Part shown: positions 45,190 to 55,984 of the stretch, piece by piece | Numbering within the stretch: position 1 is the first letter of the stretch | Layout of the letters: each line of letters begins with the position of its first letter | From: Fasciolopsis buskii | Taxonomy: Eukaryota; Platyhelminthes; Trematoda; Plagiorchiida; Fasciolidae | DNA: 64,000 bases | Reading direction: 5' to 3' | Assembly: GCA_008360955.1 (NCBI GenBank) | Contig: LUCM01008320.1 | Location: forward strand, 1 to 64,000 | Translations under genes and position numbers: made by a program | The notes under the pieces: model-generated | Database searches by the model: none | Told to the model about the DNA's origin: nothing | Seen by the model: only the letters and a program-made list of their open reading frames with translations

Positions 45190-46250
45190 TTACTCTTCTC
45201 GAATGTCTGGTACCCCGAGCTAGTCCCCTTTTCATGGGGGTGGTCGATCTTGGTTCTCATCTTCAGAAAGGGGTTGCGTAATGGAAGTGCTAACCATAGG
45301 GATATTGACCTAATCTCGGTAGCGTCAAAGCGACTTTCGTTTGTCTTCTTTGCAGGTTGGACAACAGGCGTGAAGAGAAAACTCAGAATGTTTTATCTGG
45401 TCTTTTAGACGGTTCAGTTGAACTCCCTCCATGGGAAAAAGTTTTTGACTTAGAATATGCCGATGACATCATCTTGTTGGATGAGAATGCACAGGCAATT
45501 CAACGTTCGTTAGACTGCTTGGCGACTAAGGTCTCTAGGTACGGTATGTGCCTTGCATCTTCGAAATGCAAGGTACTTTTTCAAGACTTGGAGGAGCCTG
45601 TACCCGCACCCGCCCTTTGTGACGATCGGTTGGAGGTAGTCAGTAGCTTCAAGTACCTTGGAAACCACATAACATCTGGAGGTTTTGGGAAGATCTCACG
45701 AATTGCGAAAGGCAGGGCAACATTCGCGAACCTTCCCTAATTGTGGCGGCGCCATGACATCCGGCTTTCTCTCATGGTGACTGTACAATGCCATAGTTCA
45801 TAGTGTTCTACTTTACGGTTGCAAGGCCCTGGCCCCTCCCTGTTGAGCTTGTCCGAAGACTTTGTTTCCGAGCCACGATGTCTCCAAACAATTGCTCGTG
45901 TCTGGGTGGGCGACGACGAGGCGGTTCGTCGTGTGTTGGGTGCAGACAGTGTTCCTCTAATTGAGATAATCGCTCTACATCGCCTTCGGTGGCTTGGACA
46001 TGTATTACATATACCTGTCCATCGTCTATCTTTTCGGGCTCTTTGCACGTGCTGGGCAAGGCTGGACGAAGCGACTTGGCGGTCAGGCTATGACTTGGCT
46101 TAGAGGTATGAAGACGTTAGTGTCAGTCTTGGCCTCGTTTGGTGCTTCCTACCTTCTTGGTTGGGGCTCAAGAGATGAGAATTGTTGTTGGTTGGAGGTG
46201 CTGAGAGGTGGGTTAGAACGGAGGTCAGAGCGCGAAAGCTGTATGGTCGG
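45190..46250 (+). pseudogene. RTE-like LINE fragment with internal deletion
   Basis: Frame 45,169-45,408 gives WYPELVPFSWGWSILVLIFR and KGLRNGSANHRDIDLISVAS, the fingers of the RT. The sequence then jumps to the palm: FDLEYADDIILLDENAQAI (Y-A-D-D intact) and MCLASSKCKVLFQDLEE, FKYLGNHITSGG (frame 45,357-45,740). The C-terminal domain follows in broken frames: LHRLRWLGHVLHIPVHRLSF, then AGQGWTKRLGGQAMTWLRGM and GWGSRDENCCWLEVL. About 500 bases between fingers and palm are missing. Confidence 0.8.
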
Positions 46251-46519
46251 TGTGTGTAAAACTCATCCAAAAACAATCAAGAATCACAAAATATGTACGG
46301 TTTGTTATGGTTTATTATTCTCCCGTTATTTGCCCATCTTCTGTGAAGTTTCATTTACACTTTGCTGCGTAGGCACTGTGACAGTTTTCTAGTCATTTCA
46401 ATCGAAAACGCAGTGAAGTGGGAAATCGTTACCGTTGGCAACTTGTAAAAAAGACTGAGGAGAAGACCTCATTAAAGGAATGATTTGAGGACTTATAACA
46501 GATTGTTTCGGTAGCCGGC
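46251..46519. other. No recognisable feature
   Basis: Short intronic stretch between a + strand and a - strand LINE fragment. Confidence 0.2.
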
Positions 46520-47640
46520 TGAGTCACGGCGCCGGTTTTTCGGCGTACATGCTAAATAAAGTTGCTACACGTATTAATCTTGGAGGGTCTGGAACAAAAA
46601 GCGGCCCGTGTGGAATTATGTGAACGGCACTTAGAGAAGTCATTATGTAGGGGATGAATGGGATCTGTAAATACTTTGCAAGCGTTTCATCGATATTAAG
46701 GTGTTGATGACACATTTTAATGGACCGTTCCTTTATTGGTATGAAAAACACGGCTAATAATTGATAATGCACCTGAGAAGTAACAGGAGAACAGAAAAGG
46801 ATTGAAAAACAACGATATGCAAGACAGCAGATGTTACTGCGTTTCACCTTGCAGAGTCGCGAGGCTTTGTGATTTAGAGAAAATGGCCCTTGAACATTCT
46901 GTATACTGATGGAAATGTGAGAGGTAGATTTCATTTTTCATCAGTAATCACCGCTGGATATGTTACAAGATCAATGCTGGTACGTTTCTGAGTTGATATA
47001 CGACGATTCAGAAGTTAGTGAACAAACATTTGATTCACTTAGATGTAAAATTTAAACCGGCTTGTTCAGAAAAACCATGGCTAGGAGACTGACTCCTGGG
47101 GAAGAAATTTAAAAGTCCTCGTTGGTAGAAACGGTTTGAGAGAGGGCAACACCGCAAACTTTCTTAAAAAAAGTGACAGGTGGAACTAGTTAACAAGTGA
47201 TTGGTGTACGTGGAGATCAGTTGTGGGGAAAAATAGTACCTTGAAATATGCCCGAGTTATCAACCAAGGGTTTTGATATTTTTTTGCCCAACCATGTTAG
47301 TAAAGTAATCAGCGACCATGCTAATAAGGGCCTGGGAGAAGTAGATGCATCCAGTTTGTGAAGGAGACATCGTGGGTTAGACTCTAAAATAATTGTATAG
47401 CCAAAAAAGGGACGATTTGCGGATCGTTTCAGTGCATCTGCTTATAAACACGGTAAATGCCATTTGCGACAACGTCCAAAGTGGACCAGTTAGATTTGTA
47501 AATAAATTGAAAAAGATCGTGAGGCGGATTCCCAAAAGAACAAAAACGTTTAAGGTCAGCAAGCTCTATCAATTTACCACCGGATAATATTAGGTCAATG
47601 GGAAGAAAAGATTTCGTTGAAGCAGTAGAATTATCGGGAA
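46520..47640 (-). pseudogene. LINE reverse transcriptase C-terminal half, - strand
   Basis: Translation on the - strand from 47,370 gives ALISMVADYFTNMVGQ, SGIFQGT-FSPQLISTYTNHLL (family G-(I/V)-P-Q-G-x-x-L-S-P-x-L-F-x-x-Y-I-N-D) and a long open frame 46,524-46,934 ending RVATLFSMYAEKPAP then LSRLP, resembling the W-N-x-L-P end of Jockey/CR1 proteins. The Y/F-A-D-D box could not be located. The frame is interrupted at least five times. Family within the LINEs uncertain. Confidence 0.5.
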
Positions 47641-48227
47641 ACTAGTGACGAGCCCCCAGCAGTCAGGAATAGAAGAAAAGCTGCAGAATATATTAACTGG
47701 GGATTGAAGACATCAGTCAGAGCCACAGCACTATGTCTTAAAAGAGGTGAAGGCAGACTGCCAGAATTTACTGTAATTCTAGTGTTACGAAGACGTCCCT
47801 TTACTTCGGAAAGAAAAGCACCTGGTGACTGGGTTAGAATTAGGAAGATAGCTGAAGGCGCGAATAACACTGTTGGCATTTGCAACACATTTCACAGGTT
47901 TCTTTTCTTCCCACACGAATAGCCTGATGTCTTGCTGCAGTAATTAGCCGTTCGTTGGCAGAATTCCCATTTTTTGATGGTTCGAGGTAGGAACCAAAAG
48001 CGAGGCACATTGGTGCAAGCTAATGATTGCAAAATATGGAACCGACCCGGACACTACATCAATTTTTAAACGAAAGTAGATAAAATAATTATGATTTTAT
48101 CATTCGGTACACAATATCCTGCATCGAATATCAGATTATCCTCATTTATCTAACATTAATCCAAAATATTTGTAATGAAAGACCCTCGGTGTAGTTCACG
48201 CAGCTATTTCTCTCTCTCCGACTGTAG
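47641..48227. other. Intronic sequence with a short LINE-like relic
   Basis: The - strand frame 47,631-47,888 contains FNPQLIYSAAFLL, weakly like the PQLIYC block elsewhere in this window. Nothing else is readable. The last 40 bases before 48,228 form the polypyrimidine tract of the next exon. Confidence 0.25.
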
Positions 48228-48528
48228 CGAGACGCCTATCTAGAGTGCTCACTAGCCGTATGTACACGCGCGGAGTACACTGCTTGTTTGCGTGTTCGTG
48301 AGAATCTCCTAGCCGCTGGTTCGGCTACCACCACTTCACGGCGATCTAGTATCGCCCCGAACGGAATCGCATTGGGCGCCTATTGTCTCCGTTCAGTTCA
48401 ACCGGACGAGTTGTTGCCTGTCGCCGGGCGTACCGGTCCTGCCGACGGTCTATATCCCGGCCAGTACGTAATCGCTCCATTGACGTGGAAAGCGAGTCAC
48501 TCGTTGAGTAACAATGTAATCCGTCTTG
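48228..48528 (+). CDS. DOCK-D (zizimin/DOCK9-11-like) gene, exon b, first half of PH-like domain
   Basis: The acceptor is TTTCTCTCTCTCCGACTGTAG and the donor CTTG before GTAGGT. The exon enters in phase 0, as required by exon a, and leaves with one base that joins AA at 55,602 to make a Glu codon. The translation starts RDAYLECSLAVCTRAEYTAC and ends YPGQYVIAPLTW...SNNVIRL. Joined to the next exon it reads NNVIRLETVNSVHP, like the G-x-I-x-L-x-x-(C/V)-x-x-V strand pair of PH domains. DOCK9/10/11 carry a PH domain at this position; DOCK6-8 do not. G+C is clearly above the flanking intron. An alternative donor four bases on (AG before GTATTT) would change the phase. Confidence 0.65.
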
Positions 48529-49585
48529 GTAGGTATTTTTTTTGAAAACCTCTCGTTCTGTTAGGTGTATTTCTTTATAATCTTATCCGGTGGGATTGTT
48601 TTAACAGTCTTGGTGCCTAGCTTGCACGCCTTCATGCATTTAACATTCACGAACCTAGTTATTCTACTCTATACAGCGTTCATTAATCCCGTCATTGATT
48701 ATCCCTTTCTGGTGAGGTTTTGTCGCATTTAGTGGCCATGACAGTTTATCACCTGTTCAAACTACAATTGCAGGCCCCGTTGTAGGCATCCGCGTATTTA
48801 TGGGAAAGTGTATGAATAAAATTTCTGTTTTGAATGCTACACGCGCATGTTTGATCTGAATTTCTTTGGAAACATATCCAGACGAAAACATGTTCTGACA
48901 AATCTGAAGTTGTATATATACCATACGAACCAATTCCGTTGTTTAGCTTTGTACAAAGAACTAGGAAGACGGGTTGATGTTAGTTCTATGGCAAGCAATT
49001 ATGGTTGTTGTCTACAAGTGTCAATGTGTGCGTGTGTTTGCATTTTTTTCTGATTTGATAAGAATTTCATTTGAATCAGTAGATGCTTGAGTGAATGATG
49101 GGTCGATTAAAGAACCACACGACAATGCAGCAGAGGTTTTTTGCCAGTTACACGAAGCTTACCTTTAGGAGAGGACACGAGATCCCAAATTATGGTATTT
49201 TGTTCCAGACAGTAGGTTTTCTATATGAAAAGGAGACTAAAACTACCCTCGAAACATGACCAGTTTCGCAGTTATTTCTACTCGTCAGGTATATCCGTGC
49301 CCGGTACTCTTCTGCCTAATCATCCTCACACTTGTGCACTCTTGTTGGGTTCGTAGCACAATCACATTCGGATCATTGAGACTTTATCAAAACGCGCTTC
49401 GCACTCGAAGTCATCGCTCATATTCTGTGATTCATACGGTGTATTTAATTCTGCCATAACTTTTTGCTTCAGCCTTACCGCATACGTGTAGTGGAAGGGA
49501 AGTTCCCCATAATCGTTGGGGTCCACTACGCCGGGGACAGAGGAGAGAAGGTCCGGCAACGACGATCGTAAAACTACATATACTA

Positions 49586-49628
49586 CATATACATATATAT
49601 ATATTTATATATATATATATATATATAG
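49586..49628. repeat. (TA)n microsatellite
   Basis: About 40 bases of alternating T and A with small interruptions, inside the intron between exons b and c. Confidence 0.9.
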
Positions 49629-49778
49629 TGCTACTTCCCATGAATATTTGTATGCCGGTGGTTCGTCTACTGGACCACCACCGGTCAATGGAAGCGTTGC
49701 TCAGCAGAATGAGCTCGGTGGCTCACTTCCATTTATGTCTCCTATAGGCGCAGCCAGCAAATGCGCTGACCATTAGCA
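49629..49778 (+). other. Exon-like island between two AT microsatellites
   Basis: A 150-base stretch with balanced base composition sits between two (TA)n tracts. One frame reads SATSHEYLYAGGSSTGPPPV then NGSVAQQNELGG, a low-complexity composition typical of linker exons, and is open to a TAG at 49,773. The AG at the end of the left microsatellite would be an acceptor, in phase with the alternative donor of exon b. No good GT donor is visible, so I do not call it an exon. Confidence 0.25.
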
Positions 49779-49815
49779 CTGCATATATATATGTTATTAT
49801 ATATATATATATATG
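49779..49815. repeat. (TA)n microsatellite
   Basis: Second AT-alternating tract, with one GTT interruption near 49,795. Confidence 0.9.
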
Positions 49816-49839
49816 AACATACAGGTGCGTAAAGAAGCA

Positions 49840-51470
49840 TAAGCAAATACCATGAATTTATTTACAGGTCTCCTTTATTATATCTGTTTGCAGACTGTAT
49901 TAAAGCCAGTTAAATATGAGTGACATCGGTTGCCTAGGTAGGTGCATCTGATCATGAAAAAGGAGACCCTACTTGGTCGCGAGAGTTTCGTGAATGGTAA
50001 GAAAACTCGCTTTTCCACCGAAAACTTATTTTATCGAGTGTCCTACCCACGATTATGCTCGCTCTCATAGGTTGACGATAAGTACTTGTTTATTGGGGTA
50101 TTTCGTGTTAACTGCGGTCCAGCATCCGTGATCGACCACGAACAGAGAATCTTCGTTTGGGAAGGATCTTGATTTACCCTGAAGTTGACCTTGCGTCAAG
50201 GTCATTTGAACACGCTGGGTTAACTGCTTGCATTTTTACCATGGCATGGAAGCTTCGGGCAAGAAATAGTAAAACCCATTGGCACCACAATGTGAGGGAT
50301 AAGGGGCTGATTTCAAAACCTCGGTCGATTTAACATTGTGTGTTGAGACTTTTTCACCATTTGCATCATATTAAACGAATAAACCATGCTGGTAGCATGT
50401 TTTTCATGTAGGAATTTAATCATATCTAGAGGCGTTCACGAAGTTACTTATATTTATATTAAATTTTCATGATAGAAGTTTTTTCCCCAGTCCAGTCACC
50501 GATTACGAAGGATATTTCATTTGCGGTTGTTCAGACAGATTTGAATAGTATTTAAACGCTCTAAGTTTCACCGCATATATAGCATGAATTAATCATATAA
50601 CAAAATAGGGAATATAATTACCCCAAACAATATTATAAAATGCTGAGCGCCTCAAACTAAGGACTCGTTAATTTTTTGGTGAGTAAATGGCATGTGGTGA
50701 CCCGAAACACACATACAGAATAAACATTGCAAGAAGAAAATCCTTCGATAAATGTTTTCCCGTCTTCTTGTTCTCGTCCACGTTGTTCACTCTCACACGA
50801 ATGAAATTAGAAAATCCTTACCAACAGATCAAAAGAGAATGCACCCAGAATATTGCAATTTTGTCATTGTGATAACGGAGATGCTCCATTCATTCCACGA
50901 AATTAGCCAGTATGAAAGAACGGCAGGGTCTCTGAAGGAAGTTTCTTGTTTGGCTCGATCAGAATTTGGTAATCACGTTTTCCTGAATGGAGCAGTTTTC
51001 CTTCAGTTTGACATAAATTCGATAGAAATACACCTGGGTGGAAGGTATGCATCATATAAGACCATATTCAGGCCTGAATCTTGATTCTATCCAAAATATG
51101 TCCCCTGTCTTGGAGTGTTAATTAAGTTGGCTTATCTAGCCAGTGGGTAGTGCCTAAGAAATTCTAAAGCCTCTTGAAGTACGTAGTAACAGCAGTTTCA
51201 CCTTGGAAGTGCTGGGTACCACATCGAAATGACCGAAAATCTACCGAGAGATATTGGCTGGCCCATTGATCGGCACTGTTTATTGATACTGTATTTCTAA
51301 CAATGCATGTTTTACATTGCTGGGAAGAAATATCATTTTGTTCTCTCTAGTGGGGTCGTCATGCGTCAAGATTGAGGTTTACAAACAATGGCTAAAATGG
51401 GATGTCTGCTACATTTGCAGCCTATTTGCTGGCTAGATAACTTTAAGGCTTAAGGTTTATTGTGGAAAAG
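49840..51470. repeat. 1.65-kb intronic tandem duplication, unit 1
   Basis: Aligns collinearly with 51,471-53,065 at an offset of about 1,620-1,680 bases. Anchors: GAGTGACATCGGTTGCC (49,918) with GAGTGACCTTGGTTGCC (51,540); TTATTTTATCGAGTGTCCTAC (50,029) with TTATTTTATCGAGTATTTTAC (51,693); GTCAAGGTCATT (50,196) with ATCAAGGTCACT (51,858); AAAATGCTGAGC (50,636) with AAAATGCTGAGC (52,316); GAATCTTGATTC (51,076) with GAATCTTGATCC (52,737). It is AT-rich and not like any LINE in this window. The open frame 50,752-51,084 has partial protein-level agreement with unit 2. Confidence 0.75.
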
Positions 51471-53065
51471 ATTCACCAGTTCTCGGTGAATTAAAGGAAT
51501 ACAAATTTAACTGTTTGCAGTTATACGGCCAGCTAAACATGAGTGACCTTGGTTGCCAAGATAAACTCGTCTGAACATGGGAAATGAAATCTTACTGGGA
51601 CATGAAAATGTCACAAAATGTTTTGTAAATGTCTCATTATTTGTCCTAGTTTGTACTCGTGAATGGTAGCGAGCTTGCTCGTTCAACGGAAACTTATTTT
51701 ATCGAGTATTTTACCAACGAATAAGGCTGTGTTTGAAGCCCGAAGTTCTTTATTAATTGAGATATGTTTCGTAAGCCGGGGTCTTACAACCATGGTTAAT
51801 GGCGAAAGGAAAAATTTTAGTTTGAGATTAATTTTGATTTACATCAAAATTGACTTTTTATCAAGGTCACTCAGGCTCACTGCCTTAATCGCTTACGGGG
51901 TTATCATGGCAGTGAAGCAATAACCGAGAAACAGTAAAATATTTTAGTACCATAATTGAGAGAATATGGAATTGAGTAAAATGCCTCGATCAATTTAATT
52001 TTGCCTTTGGGCATTTCCAAAATTTTAAAGGATAACAAAATCACAATTCACATCATATCAAACGAATACCTTTTAATAAGGGTGTATTTCATGGAGGAAA
52101 CCCGAAAGCGAGCGCAAAGTTACTTATGTACGTGTTCATATTTCACGACAAGTTATTTTTACCAATCTCGGGGCAGGCTACTACCGATGTTTTCACGCAT
52201 CACTGTCCGAACACAGTTGAGTAATGTTTGAGCGCAACGAGTGTTAGAGGATATGATGTATGGGCTAATGACGCATTAAAGCTGAAAATCTATTATTATC
52301 ATGCGCAGTAGCAGAAAATGCTGAGCTTCCTAATCTGGCGACACGTTTATTTTTTCGATGGATGCATGAAATGCGATGACTCGCAGAACACTTGTAAAAT
52401 GGACGTTTTTGAGGGGAAATTATCTTGCTTTCTTATTCTGGTCAAAGTTGTTTATGTTTACACGAATAAAATATGAAAAACCTTACAAATGGATTAAAAG
52501 AGATTGCACTTCAGATTGGGGAAATTTTGTTGTTGTGGTGATGATGTTCCCTTTACTCTAAACAAGCCGGCAATATAGAGGATCGACAGTGTCTGTGAAA
52601 GAGTCGTGTTTCACTCTACTAGGATTTGGTAAACATGTTATCCCGAGTACGGTGGTTTTTATTCAGTCTGACGCAAATCAGATGGAAGCACACTTAGGTC
52701 CAGCGTATGTCTCATGTAAACAAATATCACGTTCTGAATCTTGATCCGGTCCAAACTATGCTTCTTGACCTGACGTGATATGTTGAAGAAATACCTAACC
52801 AGTGAATACTGACCTTGAATTTCTAAAACATTTTCATAGTGGAGTCGCTGGAGGCTACATCAAGATAACTGAAGGACAATGGCGTGTCTATCGATTGTCA
52901 TTGTTTATTGAAGATAAATTCCTAGCACTGCATACATCAAATTGTTGTGAACGCAACTCATTCTTCCTAGCAGGTTCGTGTCGGGCCATTGTTGAGATAT
53001 GCACTAATTTGAATTAAATGGGGCAGCAACTAGATTTCTAGCCTATTTTCTCGATAATTAGCTCC
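51471..53065. repeat. 1.65-kb intronic tandem duplication, unit 2
   Basis: Partner of 49,840-51,470. The start (GTGAATTAAAGG... TGTTTGCAGTTATACGGCCAG) corresponds to TGTTTGCAGACTGTATTAAAG at 49,887. The end (GCCTATTTTCTCGATAATTAG, 53,040) corresponds to GCCTATTTGCTGGCTAGATAA at 51,419. Frame 52,376-52,561 contains FTRIKYEKPYKWIKRDCTS, matching LTRMKLENPYQQIKRECTQ of unit 1. No intact gene. Confidence 0.75.
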
Positions 53066-53224
53066 AAACTTTGCCCCCTGTTGTCACAAGGGGTCGCCAG
53101 TACTCACTGAATAAATGCAATACAAATCCAAGTATTTGTTTCTTTGTATTGTTACCTATTGAAGCGGAAACTGTTCACGTGACGCTCGTAATATTGAGGT
53201 TAGGAATCTGGTATTGGGTGCCAC

Positions 53225-53760
53225 TTCTGAGAACAGCTTGTTTCAGCATATGAAGCCTGGTGGACTACGCTGTTTGGGTCACGTGTTGCGTATGACGAAC
53301 ACTCGTCTACCATACCCTGTGGTGACCTATTTTGTGTTCCTCCTAAGAAATGGAAGAAGCCGTGTGGAGGCCAACAGATGACGTGGCAACGTGGGATGAG
53401 AAAATGTACAGCGAACTTAGGTAAAGTAGGTGTCTCACGCCTTCGTGGTTGGGGTCCGAAAGAGCCATCAGCTAGTTGGCTGGAGACACTGTCGAATATG
53501 GCAATGAACCGTGAACAGTGGCGATCGTGTTGTCATTTTCTATCGAATCAGACAGATTGAAAACACGTGCGTTTGTACAGTTAGACTGCGTTTCGTGTGT
53601 CGACAACTGCAGCATCTTATCTTTTCCCGCCTGTGTAGGTCCACTCCCTGTTCCCCTTTGATATTCACTCTTTTTATATGAACGTGTAACTCTGGGGAAT
53701 GGCAGCGGTCAGTGAGGCTTGTCTTGTAGTTTAACGCTGGACGATGATGACATGACGCTC
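53225..53760 (+). pseudogene. RTE-like LINE 3' end
   Basis: The frame 53,378-53,560 reads MTWQRGMRKCTANLGKVGV then GWGPKEPSASWLETLSNMAM and REQWRSCC, the conserved C-terminal end of RTE-type polyproteins in this window (compare 46,085-46,205). Upstream, RCLGHVLRMT is in another frame. It ends with the terminal block AACGCTGGACGATGATGA near 53,740. A 5'-truncated copy. Confidence 0.8.
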
Positions 53761-55410
53761 GTTGCACGACTTCTTGCGATACCTGCATATGTAGGTGTTA
53801 ATTTTGATTTACAAATCAGGTCTCAATGAAGTAAGCCTATTCGAAGTGTGCAAATGAAATGACATCTGTACAGAAGCGCACGGAATGCGCATACCGATTG
53901 CGTTTTCGGGCAATTTTGTGCAATCATCTAAATATCACTTGCATCTAATATGTTGTTCTTACCGAAATTTGTGTCTCACTACTTACAGTCATGCTTCTCG
54001 GTCCATTTTCTAACAGAACAAGAAAGAAAAGTGTTCGAGTTTGTGTTCCGTTTATTCAGGAGTGAAGTGACGATAAGTAGTATGCTTTAGGGTTTCTTAG
54101 TAAGTAGATACAATAGAAATGCAACCGATTCCCTATTTTTGTCGGTATTTGTACAGATTAACAGCGACGCATTTCCAGCTTGTAAGGTTAACAAAGTAAA
54201 ATTTATTCCCGGCATTCGACGGGCTAGCTATTACTTCGATAGTTTTCTTATCATTTTTATATGCTATCCATTAAATCTATCATGCAACTATTGTTACCTA
54301 GTGCACGATGGAATTTTGAAATTTCGACGTAGAAATCCAATCTCTAGGTAGTCCAATAAGTTATCGCGTCGGGACATCAAGCATGTCTCGGATAGTACCG
54401 AGGTTTAGACCGTGGTATGCTTTCAGACGAAACATACTCTAAAGCTAAGCACACCTTCACATGAACTCAGTCAATTTTGAGCAAAGTCTTTGCGGCCACA
54501 GGGTAACATGTTTGCGGAATTCTAGCGAAGCTCAACACAAAGCTTCTTTCACAAAAGCCGATATTTTCTTATAATATCTACTTTTTAGTATCCGGGGGAT
54601 GACTCCGTCACAGTGGCAAGTTTTGCCCCGTTCTTACTGTCTCTTATTTTGCCCCCACTAAAATGCAATTCCTATTTTATTTGTATCCGAGTAAAAAAAA
54701 CTAGGCAGACCAACTTTTTCGAGCAATTCCTTACCAGCAATTCGGGTTTCTTACGTTTCACCGCTTGGTCTGCATCGGTCAACGAAATTAACAGGGTGCC
54801 GAATGGATCCCCTCTTGTTTTTCAATTACTTTCCCGGACCATTACAGTCCTGCTTTGTTGCGCGAGTAAACTGCACTCCATATTCACCGTCGCTTGTTAC
54901 TTTTACATATTTTTTCTACCTTGTCAGGTCATTGGGGACACGAAATGTTACTGCTATTCTGCCTGAGGTTTAGGGAAACGAATTTATGTCGTAAATTTTC
55001 TATTAATAATTTGTCTTCATTTTCTGATGTGATTGATTTCCTGCCATCGAAGAATTTTCTTGATGGGATTTATTCGTTTATTGTGAATAAAAATGGTTGT
55101 CTTGTTTAGTTTAAAACGCCCAATGTAGATAAGCACAAAGGTCACTAATCAGATCACTATCGCTTGCAAAAAGTTCCGTGTCCAGCTCATTACATCACAA
55201 CTAAAGTAGCGTGCTTCAGGGATCTTGATGTCAAGTCCAACTTTGTAAATCCAGATCCCTACCAAGTGAAAATCCTCCAAATCATGCTTCACAACTATTA
55301 TTAAACCCCCATAGAAATATAATTTCTTAATCACAGATCGATGTACACGTGAAGTAGTCCTTTGTGTATGTTTTTTTTGAATACACGTCTTTCGTACCCA
55401 CTCATGCACA
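53761..55410. other. Intronic sequence without recognised feature
   Basis: T-rich on the + strand. The frame at 54,613-54,966 has no known domain and no flanking splice sites that fit the phase of the neighbouring exons. Confidence 0.3.
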
Positions 55411-55415
55411 TGGCC

Positions 55416-55463
55416 GGCGGTGGCCGAGCAGATAAGGTCGTGGGTTCGAATCCTCCCACCGCC
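55416..55463 (+). repeat. tRNA-like 48-mer lacking the anticodon arm (SINE or tRNA relic)
   Basis: A perfect 7-bp acceptor-like stem, GGCGGTG with CACCGCC, encloses a D-arm-like GGCCGAGCAGATAAGGTC (resembles the A box) and GGTTCGAATCC, an exact B box. No room is left for an anticodon arm, so it is not a functional cytosolic tRNA. It may be a tRNA-Ser/Leu-derived SINE head or a decayed tRNA. The surrounding 55,150-55,560 may be its body, but I found no second copy in the window. Confidence 0.55.
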
Positions 55464-55601
55464 GATCAACTTCCCCACTTGGCTTTCCTCTATTGGCCGC
55501 GTCTCCCTTCTTGAAAAAATGATGTACATAGTTATCTTATTAATGAAAGAATTAAAAGATAAAACAAAAGAAACGTGCCTAACATCGTTTCCTCGTTACA
55601 G

Positions 55602-55984
55602 AAACGGTGAATTCGGTTCACCCAATAGGAGATAATTGGCTCAAGTTGGAGCGCATGGAACAGATAAGCCCAACAAGAAATGATATCTGCAGTTCATCGT
55701 CGGAATTGTTTATCTACTTTGACAACTCGATCGGCGGTTCGACCACACGCCAAATGTGGCTTGATCGGATCCAATTATTAGCTAGCAGTCGAATTACTCG
55801 ACCAGTTTCGATCTCTTTCCATGTGGGCTCTGAAGAAGCTCCATCAAGTCGTGGTACAAGTGGCACCGTTGTCGATGGCGCCAACACGGCTTTGTTAGAA
55901 AATGGACTCAATCATGGCTCTGCGACGACAGTGCAGATGCAGCTGTGTGTCGATCCAATCTCCGCACGCAATGCACTGCAACGG
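55602..55984 (+). CDS. DOCK-D (zizimin/DOCK9-11-like) gene, exon c, end of PH-like domain
   Basis: The acceptor is CGTTTCCTCGTTACAG and the donor CAACGG before GTAAGT. Two bases complete a codon, and 127 codons follow, ending in phase 0. The frame reads TVNSVHPIGDNWLKLERM, then SSSELFIYFDNSIGG and TTRQMWLDRIQLLASSR. The last block is the typical PH C-terminal helix (W-x-x-x-I in DOCK9 W-I-x-x-L-N-K-I). After it comes VSISFHVGSEEAPSSRG and a hydrophilic linker. It is separated from exon b by a 7-kb intron full of repeats. Confidence 0.75.

Noticed and set aside
55416..55463. A functional tRNA gene
   Set aside because: Only 48 bases, no anticodon stem-loop, imperfect T stem.
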